Source: Diphasiastrum complanatum
Lineage: Eukaryota > Streptophyta > Lycopodiopsida > Lycopodiales > Lycopodiaceae
Length of the DNA stretch: 64,000 nt
Assembly (NCBI GenBank): GCA_029204225.1
Contig: CM055098.1
Location: 48,385,247 to 48,449,246 of the forward strand
Direction: 5' to 3'
Shown: positions 55,741-64,000 of the stretch, one piece after another
Layout: every line of letters begins with the position of its first letter
Numbering within the stretch: the stretch's first letter is position 1
Notes under the pieces: model-generated
What the model saw: the letters and a program-made list of their open reading frames with translations, nothing else
Database searches by the model: none
Told to the model about the DNA's origin: nothing
Position numbers and translations under genes: made by a program

Positions 55741-55977
55741 ATGTCTGAACGACACAGTGCCTCGCGGAGTTCCCCCTCTTTCTGTCCACATGCTCCTTGC
55801 TACTCAACACCTTCCACTATCAAGATTTATCAGGCAGTCATGATTGGATTGCCTCTTTTGTTCACTGTGATTCTTTTAGTCCTCCTAATTTGCAGCTTTT
55901 ATTTGATACGTCGACGAAATGCACAAGCTTCCTCACGACTCCGGGCGCAGTTATTTGCTCGTAGCAGATTGAATGCG
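55741..55977 (+). CDS. ATL gene B exon 1
   Basis: 79 codons ending SRLNA at donor GTAAGA, homologous to gene A exon 1. Start context GAGAGATGTCTGAAC is shared. Confidence 0.86.
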
Positions 55978-58833
55978 GTAAGAAGCCATTCAATTCTCTG
56001 CTGATTGTATCACTAAGAGTTGCTACGGTTTAGTTGTCACTGGATTCTATTTCGATGTCTATGACTCTTACTATTTTGAAGTTCACCTTTATTTTGTGGT
56101 AAGAAAATTCTATTGGCGGACCCTTGGGCATCGATGCTTCTGTGTTGATCCATGTAAGATTGAGCTGGCTTGCCAGAACTGGTAATGGCTTTCAAAATTA
56201 GGGTGGATTTGTTGAGTAAGAAAATTTAAATATATCCAATTGTCATTCGTAGGTTATCCATGTAGTTTTCATTGTTCTGCAACGCACAAGGAGCAAATAT
56301 CATCCTGAACAGCGATTGGGGATATTGTACATCAAACTTTAATTTTGTTGCTGAAAATCCTATCAAAGAGATTCGACTGGACTGGCTCGTGACACGAGCA
56401 TTATTTTAAGCAAGAATTGACTTATGATTTATGCAAATGTTGGATATCTTTCTCTGCGCTAGCTTGAAATAGCACTTTAATATATAGATTTAAGTTGAGC
56501 TTTTTGTCAATGTTGCGTGTTGGGATCCTATTTGAACTTCGTTATTTGGGTTGTGTTTGGTTTTTCTGTACAGTCAGCAGCAAACAACAGCCTTTGCAAA
56601 ATATTCCGAGATTCTCTACCAGTAACCATGTTTGATGACAAATTCTCCGGCTTCAATGAGGACATTAAGTAAGTACATTAAGTAAGTACATTAAGTAAGT
56701 ATTGTAAGTATTTTAAACTAGCAAAGTTATGCACTTGTTCTGATTGCAGACCCAATCGCCTAGCCACTAGCCATCAGTCTAACGCCAGAAGGGCTGGTAC
56801 CAAGGTATAGAGGATGTAGAGAAGCCCCAACTAATATATGGGAGAGTTTCAAGGCAAAGAGTTACTTATGGGATATTGAGAATTCCTGTGCGTGGCTTGC
56901 AACTAAACATTTCGCAACATAGACTGTACTTCAAAAGAGTGCATCCACGCCGTAAGCACTAAACGATCATTTTTACCCGACATATGCATCATATAGTATT
57001 CTTCTAGCTTATTCCACACACATAAGAATTTCTGCCGGTTGAGTCTTAAAAATAGCAAGCGTTGAGAGAAGAAAAAAGAAAAGAAATAAGTAGCAATCGG
57101 GTTTGGTGATTATAATTCAGGAGCTCAAAACATAGATTCTGCAAACATATTCGCCTTTCTTAGTTCGGAACTTTCTTGCTTGATGTGTAGTTGTTTATAT
57201 TATTTGCTAATTGATGATTGCACGAGGGTATTATATTCAGATGTCAAGCGTGATAAATTCGATAGCCCAAAATATTGTGATTTGGTGCACATGCAAGGGT
57301 ATATTCTCTAGTATCTACTATAGTAGCTATCATTCTGCATTCGCCAATTACTGAGGTACACATTCAAAGCCAACATTTCTTTTTCGATGTGCAGTGTGAT
57401 ACCTTGCTTGGGTTACGATTCCATCAATCTATGTTCTCAAGAAGCCTAGTCAGTTGTCAGCATGAAAAATTGTTCTGAGAACCTCGAGTTTTTTCATATT
57501 AACCGAAACTTGCTTACATGTGGAACGTCTTTCTAAAAGATCATTGATTTCGTGCTGATGTAGACTAAATGCTATTGTTCTGGAGCTGAGGGCTCTTTCG
57601 TATTCTGACTTTGACCCGTGAGGTTCGTTTCTCGTTCGATGGATTATTGAAGAGGCCTCCATTACTTTTTCAGAAGGCTATTTAATACTCTTTCTTATTC
57701 GGCAGAATCTAGTGTATGTAGACATTTAACATCTCAGCAGGTAAACATTACCATACTTACTCCACAGAATGTAATTCATGGCGACAGTCATTAGTGGTGT
57801 CCGCACATTTTTTTTTTTTTTACAACATGACCCACCTAGATTAGATATACCTCAAAATTCTGCTTTTCTAGAAAGGAGATCTCTAAAAGACTATTTTCAA
57901 GCGGCAAAAAAATCAGTCGATATGTTGTTGTGGTCCACAGGGAAGTGCCACATCTGACTGGCTTCTACTCACGGATCTATATCCGTCGTATGACAAGTAT
58001 AGTTTGAAATTTGAAGTATTTATTTTATGCAGATTGGAGTGTATATTATTGTTGCTAATTTGATCCGTGCTAAGAGGTTGAAAGCTACTACGTTCTTGAC
58101 TTGGTTTATATATACGTATCTGCTCACTTTTTGCGGCATATAAAATAAAAGGTCGCTGTACTGCTGACATTAAGTGACGGTGCTATTGTTCTGTGCTTTT
58201 TGTTGAGTTTAGTTTTGCATTTTGTTGGTGGATTTTATTCGCTAGCAAGGGTCGATGATGCATTTGTTATCTCCGATGTACATATTGAGAACCTTTCCTG
58301 ATATGCAGATGATTTTGCAAGAAGATACATTGTTTGAATCTCCGTGTTAGATTCTATTTAATTGTGAACATTCACATTTGTTCAAATTTCAGGCGTTTTA
58401 TTTTACCATCAGCATTCACATATATTCATATTTGCCTGAAAACAAAGGGAACGCATTAAACCCAGTATAACGCATTGGTGTGTAATTGCTCTGCAGATGT
58501 CCTGTCTGTCTGAATGACTTTGTACTCAACGAAAAGTTGCGAAAACTGCCTGTTTGCGGTCATTGTTTCCACTTAGACTGCATCGATGAATGGATTCAGA
58601 GCAACTCTACTTGTCCAGTTTGCCGAAGTACGCTTATTGTAACCAGGAAGGTCGTTCCACTTAAAGTTCCTGTTCGTCCAGCAGCAGTTGGATCGAGTCA
58701 ATCAACTGGAGCACAAAACAGTAGTCTAGTGGAGAGCGCTGAAGCCAGTGAGGCACCCCAATCTCGGACCATTGGAATTTCCGATGCAAATACAGCACCA
58801 CCAGAAGTAGCGGATGGTCTATCCAATGTTTAA
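55741..58833 (+). CDS. RING-H2 finger E3 ubiquitin ligase, ATL-type, gene B
   Basis: Join 55741-55977, 56574-56668, 58497-58833: 222 residues. Same architecture as gene A: start MSERHSASRSS; transmembrane helix at about 32-56 (AVMIGLPLLFTVILLVLLIC); basic IRRRN; KIFRDSLPVTMFDD GLD-like block; RING-H2 at 112-153 (CPVCLNDF ... LPVCGHCFHLDCIDEWI ... CPVC) with all metal ligands; tail longer than in A (GSSQSTGAQNSS insert). Introns of 596 and 1,828 bp in the same phases as A. As with A, a membrane-anchored E3 ligase is predicted, acting with an E2 on unknown substrates. The first bases of intron 2 reiterate the splice donor. Intact, so probably functional. Confidence 0.88.
56574..56668 (+). CDS. 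ATL gene B exon 2
   Basis: 95 nt from acceptor CTGTACAG to the first of three tandem donors. Encodes SAANNSLCKIFRDSLPVTMF, then DDKFSGFNEDI, ending in phase 2 (AA, completed to Lys). Confidence 0.84.
56662..56709 (+). promoter_or_regulatory. Reiterated 5' splice site, 13-bp period
   Basis: ACATTAA|GTAAGT occurs with donors at 56669, 56682 and 56695, and a fourth GTAAGT at 56704. Only the first keeps the RING frame; the next two add 13 or 26 nt to the exon. Confidence 0.85.
58497..58833 (+). CDS. ATL gene B exon 3 (RING-H2 finger and tail)
   Basis: Acceptor CTCTGCAG; the first base completes Lys111. Carries the complete RING-H2 finger and an 69-residue Ser/Ala-rich tail ending DGLSNV then TAA. 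Confidence 0.9.
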
Positions 58834-59584
58834 TGGAAATTGCAATGCTGTCTTTTATAGCAACCCACTACAAGCACCTCCAGGAGGGGAAGACCATCTG
58901 CTAAGGGCTGTTTGTTCTACTTAGCATGATCTCAATACCTTACTTCTGGTAACAGTTGAGATAACCCTTCTATTATACAACAGTTGAGACTGACTCCTAC
59001 AATAGACCTGCGGAAACTAGTGATTGTAGATATTTAACCTGCTTGAAATGCCTTAAACACTTTGTGATAATTCTGTAATGATTACAATTGAGGAGTAATT
59101 GAGGAATTTTCTCATCAGCCGGCCCACTTCAAGGGCACAATTGAAATGAAGTCTTCTAGATCTATAATTTCGAATTGCAGCACCACTATATAGTGCTCAC
59201 CATTGTTTATTATTGTATTGAGATCTGACTTCCCAGATGGAACCATTCTTTGCCTCTCTCTCTTCTCCGTGTTCAATCTTTTTGGTTAATGGTTGATTCC
59301 TCAAGAACCTCTCCATGTCACCTGATTTTGGCTTTTTACGTTGAAATCTAACCAACTTGGAGGTGCCGCTTATCTCTTAAAACAGTTCAATTGTATGGCT
59401 GCTTTGAGGAATTTTTGGGGGCAAGCTCCCCTCATAAACTCTCTAAAAAGAACTCATTGTTTAGGGGTAGGTCTAGGTTATATTGTCAAAACTTCCCATT
59501 TGTTCCTTTTAACAAAAAGCAAAAGATGTTGCCCAGTTTTTTTTACTTAGACACTTCCACCCTGGCCTGATCTGGAGTTTCTTT
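58834..59584 (+). other. ATL gene B 3' UTR and flank
   Basis: Related to the gene A 3' flank to about 59260. Nothing else recognised before the RLE-LINE fragment. Confidence 0.5.
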
Positions 59585-60000
59585 AAACAAAACACATATG
59601 AATACAAAAGTGTGCATGTAGAAAGTAAAGGCCATAAGGTGAAATGAGATGCTCTGATGCAACTATAGCAAAGCAAAAATTTAACAAAGTAGATGTTGAA
59701 AGCTTACGATGCAAGTCGCTCGCTAAGATAGATGCAAGTTTAGGTGGTGCTTGAAGCATTGAAGCAATTGTTCCTACAATCACGACACGTTGAAATTTTG
59801 TGTGTGCTTGAGTGCATTGTAAAGTGGTAGAAACTCATTAACGATAGTAATGCATAATGATAATTAAAGGTGAGGCATTACATCCTTGAAGTTTCATTGA
59901 GAATCCTACACTAGTTGACAAAAGATCATCAATTATCTTATGTAGGCACCCATATGTTTCCAAAGCAAAAGGAATAAAGTCATCACCAGGAGCACAATGA
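59585..60000 (-). mobile_element. RLE-LINE C-terminal fragment, second copy
   Basis: The minus strand reads CAPGDDFIPFALETYGCLHK, then IIDDLLS (about 59998-59920), matching LAPNEDFIPFALETYGCLHK of the element at 31500-34125. It continues through a stop to MIVGTIASMLQAPPKLASIL (59783-59583), a C-terminal stretch I did not recover in the first copy. 5' truncated at about 60000. Confidence 0.7.
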
Positions 60001-60179
60001 CAAAAAACATGTTCTCTTTGTTTTTACCCTTCCATGGTCAAACAATTGACAAAGATTTGGCTCTTGGATTCATATCCAAATGTATGAAAGCTAAAGTAGA
60101 CTGTTATGTCCATGCCTTGTTCAAAGGATTCAAAATCATCCTTGACATGAATACTCGGTACTCCAATGTACGAGTTTAT

Positions 60180-60312
60180 TAATTATGCCTTGCCATTCCA
60201 AACTAGGCCATTAATGTAATTAATAACCTTGTGAGAGCCCATGCATTGGTTACAACACGTCATTCCAGACGAGGCCAGTAAGGTAATTAATAACCTTGTG
60301 AGGCCCAGACAC
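60180..60312. repeat. Two-copy tandem repeat, about 70 bp
   Basis: CATTCCA(A/G)AC(T/G)AGGCCA.TAA.GTAATTAATAACCTTGTGAG occurs at about 60195 and 60262. Confidence 0.75.
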
Positions 60313-60585
60313 ACTAATTGGAGTTAGTACATGGTTTAGGACAGTCAATGCATGTGTAGAGTATCAATATCAATGGAATTTCTCATTTGGGGAGATTATG
60401 CCTTGCATGACTACATGGACATTGGGGACTTGGGCCTATATAGGTTTTGGAAACTCGCCCTACTCCATCATTCTATTGGTAATTCATTGCCAAGTCCTCT
60501 ATCTCTACTCTTGCTTCCTATTTTTTGGCTCGGGGGTGAAGCTATTGGAGATTGATCGGTTGTTTCTACTTGGTTGGGTGGTCCA

Positions 60586-60970
60586 TGTGAAGGATTTCAG
60601 ATCATTCAAGATCCAATCCATGTCCTTGATCTTTGGTTACAATAAGGAGCAAACCAACAATCCTGCCAATGTAGAAAAATCAGCATCCACATACAAAATG
60701 AGATGCAAACTCTAAGAGATACTGATCAAACATGAACCAAAACATAAAATATGTTTGTTGTCCGTACAATTACGGTACCCTACTGTATTTCACATGTGTG
60801 GAACCGAAAATAGCAAAATATGAGCAATCTACACACAAGATTGCAAGATATCACCAAGATAGTGCACCAATGAGTAGTAGAACCCAAAGAAAACCATGTA
60901 TAATGATGAAATGAGAGAGAGAAGAGAGAAGATGTGTCTCTCCACGAGTTACATCCTTTTATAGAGTTTC
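60586..60970. repeat. LTR-like sequence related to 49749-49900
   Basis: First 165 bp match the block at 49749. Further right, the minus strand has CTATAAAAGGATG (TATA-like, about 60954-60966) followed by a GAGAGAAGAGAGAAG-type leader. Orientation is therefore ambiguous; no complete LTR pair was found. Confidence 0.4.
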
Positions 60971-62384
60971 CAAACCCTATTTGGCCACTTGCCTTTCCCT
61001 CCAAAATGTAAACCCTACTATTTTTGGTCTAGATTCAATGTACCCAAAGTTCAAATTTGAATCTCTCTCAAACTCGACTACCAACTTTCCCACACTTTCA
61101 AAAAGTGTTGCAAGTTTTTTTCTTAAAGTTTGATAGTATGTTGTTGTAAAATAGGCTTGTAGAGCTTGCCAAAGGTTAAATCAAAGTCTTTTGAAGCTAT
61201 CCCTGAAGTTAGAGCCAATATTTTAGAGAATTGTGGGTGTAGAAGGCCGAAAAAAGCCAAAAAAAAAAAATAGTCTTTTTTGGTGATTTTTGGGGGATGG
61301 ATTACTTTCAATCCACAAGGGGATAATGCTGGGAATTATAAATTTTGTACTCCTCTTGACCTATCCAACAAGCTATCAGACCTGTAATTTGGTGGCCGGG
61401 GGCTTATGCTCCAAATTCATCAAGTTTGTAGCCAAGCGCCCTTCTACAAATCAAGAAATCTTCATGCTTGGCCCCTACTGCTTCTTAGGACCTATATGAA
61501 GGCTTCACGGAAGTCTAATAGATTGTTTAAAACTGTTGGTAATGTCACTTTTGGGCTTGGGGAGGTGTTTGCACGTTTTTGCATGCATGGGCCTGGAAAA
61601 AGTGCTAGCTACTATAGAATTTCTGGTGCTCTGTTCTCACACATGTGAAGCTGAGGTGGCATGATGAGATGTCAATCATCTTGATCACATGGTCTCCCTC
61701 CATACTATGCTTTACAGCACCTAATTTGGTGCACCGTGGCTCAAGATATGGTCGTTTGAAATTTTGGTAGTTTTGTGAGTAAAATTGTTGAAATCCGTCA
61801 ATGTTCTAATTGCATGCTTGCTTCTTTTTCTAATGTGATGAAATGTGCTTGTATGGATTTGTTGCATGTTGAATCTGATGAGGTTTCTGACATGCATGAA
61901 GGATTTACAATCATTTTGAGTGGTCATATGCATGTGCTCTGACGGTTGGGCCACAAATTAGTGATTTTGGTTGACAATTTTCCGTAAAACTGAATTTTAC
62001 GTAAAAATTTCATAATGGACAATAGCAGTTAATGTCGTGTGTTTTGCATGCCAGGTTAACATTATGTTGGTAAGATTAAAAATTGAACTGAATGTCGATT
62101 TTTCGATTTCGATTGCCTATATACTGACTATGCTTTTTGTTGAATTTTAAGTTACATAAATTTTATAAAATTAAATTAAACTCCAAAAATTCAGAATTTT
62201 CAGATTTTTAATTTTAATTTTATTATATTTTTTTTTTCAGTTTTTTGAATTGTCTATGAAATGAACTAAGATTAGTGATTCGACAATACTGGAGTTAGAA
62301 TTGGTCAACTGTACTTCACTTAAAATGAAGAATAGACGTATTCATTAACTAAGGTTAGTTGATTCCTGGACTAGATGATTCAAG
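60971..62384. other. Unassigned, probably leader/LTR of the right-hand Gypsy element
   Basis: No coding motif. AT-rich at 62130-62240. I did not find a clear primer-binding site. Confidence 0.35.
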
Positions 62385-64000
62385 ATGGCTGAAGAAGCTG
62401 CAAATCAAGTTGTGCCAAATCCAAATATACCTTCATATATGCAAATTTACCAGCAATTGAGTGTGGCGCTCAATGACATGACTTATCAGAATAATATGAG
62501 AGACCAGCAAATGGAAGTTCTATTGAACCATATAAAGCTATTGTCTTCTCCGAATCTTGGATTCCAACCTGAAACTTATTCTGGAGAGAAGAAGGAGAAA
62601 AAAAACCGGAAGTTGTGGAGGATTGCATCGTGAAGTGGAGTAGTTACTTCAACTTATGGGATTCATGATGAGAAAAAGATCGAAAGTATCGTGTTATTCC
62701 TACGTGGCAAGGCGTTGTTGTGGTGGCGAGATCTGACGGTGAAGCCCACGACCTGGGAAGTTTATGCAGAGGTCTTTAAAAAAGATTTCCTAATAGCAAA
62801 TGACGTTGACTATTGCCAAAAGTTTGTGAATTGCAAGATTGGCAATAAGAGCTTGGACACTTATATCCAGAAATTTATGATCTCTGAAACAAAGTTTCAT
62901 CATTCGATTCTAAATTGGCATTATGGCAGTTTATCCTAGGTTTGCCGACTATCAAAACGAATGCAAGAGAAATGTGCTTCCATGCCTCGAGGATGCTTTT
63001 CTGATAGCAAAAGCATACAGCTCCACGATGGTGGCATCCAGGAAGCAATTTCAACAGATTTCAACCACTTTGAGAACCAAGAAGAGGAGGAAGCGAGGTC
63101 CAGACCGAGATCCTAAATATTTTGACAAATTGGATCAATTGGCATCAGAACCATAGACACCGAAGAAGAAAAAGTCAAATAAATCTATGTCTCGAATGTA
63201 GGCTAAGAAACCAAATCTATGTTTCATTTGCAATAAGCCTAGACATATGATGGAGTTTTGTTTTGAGAGAAAGAAACCTACAACATAGAGGATTGAAATC
63301 TTAGGGGGTAAAGGTAAAACTTTGAAAATTAACTTGTTTGATTGTGAGTGTGAATGTTCTTTTAGTATTGCTTCTTTCTTGCCTAATGAACTATTTCGTT
63401 TGACAAGCATAGTTAAAGATCAAGAAGTTAGTATTTTACTAGACAATGATTTCACTCATAACTTCATTAATTCTCATCTTGTGCAAAAACTCAACCTGTC
63501 AATTGAAGCCAACAATCATACATATGTAGTTTATCTAGCTTCAAGAGCAGAGTTGGAAACTTGGTACGTGAAAGTGCCGAATCCCCCAGTTTTGATACAA
63601 GGACAGAGAATTAGTTAGTTTTCATGGTTTGGCCTAGCCCACACTCATTTAATTTTTGGTTATAAATGGTTAATTTAATAAATCACCTTCTCTGTGATTT
63701 GAGAAACATGTTCTCACTTTCAAGGAGGGTGATAAGGTAGCTACAAGAGCCATCCGTCGGATGGAATCTCTATAGTTGATATAATGGAATCCTCTGCAAT
63801 TCTTGACTCAATAAGTTTAGATCACAAACAAGCAATGAAAAATCAAATCATAAGTGAATTTAAAGATGTTTTTCCATCAGATTACCTCATGGTTTACCAC
63901 CATTTAGGTCAGTAGACCACATGATAGAGTTAATTCTAGAAAGTCAACCTATCTCTAGACAGCTTTATAGGTTCTCTTAGAAAGAAGAGATAAAGATTTC
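62385..64000 (+). mobile_element. Gypsy (Ty3-type) element C: Gag, protease and RT start, cut by the right window edge
   Basis: Start MAEEAANQVVPNPNIPSYMQ at 62385. Gag core: VLFLRGKALLWWRDL, EVYAEVFKKDFLIANDV, SLDTYIQKFM (62690-62900). Zinc knuckle CFICNKPRHMMEFC (C-x2-C-x4-H-x4-C, about 63216-63258). Protease SILLDNDFTHNFINSHLVQK (about 63430-63490), where the usual D-S-G reads D-N-D. RT start at about 63880-63960: LPPFRSVDHMIELILESQPI, SRQLYRFS. Frameshifts near 62630 and 62930 and stops at 63155 and 63288 make it inactive. The remaining RT, RNase H and integrase would lie right of the window. Confidence 0.85.

Overview
The window is nuclear DNA from a large, transposon-rich land-plant genome. 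A homosporous fern (Ceratopteris/Adiantum-like) is my best guess. The reasons are genes with multi-kilobase introns full of transposons, plant-type HIT and RING-H2 ATL proteins, and layered Copia, Gypsy and LINE remnants. The lineage is inferred, not proven. There is no sign of bacterial, organellar or CRISPR sequence.

Three host genes are supported, all on the + strand. (1) A HINT3-like histidine-triad protein. Four coding exons (2344-2410, 14468-14523, 14837-14890, 20598-20681) splice in frame into the C-terminal half of the HIT fold; the 5' exons lie left of the window. Its introns are about 12.1 kb, 0.3 kb and 5.7 kb and hold a hAT-like MITE, four LINE pieces, Copia debris and tandem repeats. 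(2) and (3) Two paralogous three-exon RING-H2 (ATL-type) E3 ligase genes, A (26456-30822) and B (55741-58833). They share exon structure, splice phases, 5' leader and 3' flank, and now lie 25 kb apart with transposons between them.

Layout. 1-968: broken hAT transposase (-). 1135-1721 and 2766-3472: two non-autonomous hAT-like elements with terminal inverted repeats and 8-bp target duplications. 3529-9121: two APE-type LINEs head to tail, joined through a (TC)n tract. 9180-12450: Copia debris and a tandem repeat of about 157 bp. 15595-16600 and 16897-19960: two more copies of the LINE family. 21655-23960: TTCGCGAA-rich repeat and a Copia fragment. 24900-30822: promoter, leader minisatellite and ATL gene A. 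31500-34125: a LINE of a different class, with a C-terminal restriction-like endonuclease (RLE). 35965-37754: Copia with an LTR and primer site. 37930-39950: Gypsy (-). 40771-48030: a minus-strand Copia split by a complete 4.5-kb plus-strand LTR element that carries only Gag and protease. 48579-51030: Gypsy gag fragments and a GACTCGCC array. 51040-54700: AT-rich, mostly unassigned. 54700-58833: ATL gene B. 59585-60000: second RLE-LINE fragment. 60180-62380: LTR-like and unassigned sequence. 62385-64000: Gypsy gag-protease-RT start, running off the right edge.

The most notable observations are: a conserved C-terminal PCNA-binding-like (PIP-box) motif in three diverged copies of the APE LINE; its association with (TC)n tracts and a 3' hairpin, suggesting microsatellite-targeted insertion; an RLE-type LINE in a plant; a Gag-Pro-only LTR element; hAT MITEs whose cores grow from a shared ACAGAT word; and a 13-bp tandem reiteration of a 5' splice site in ATL gene B.
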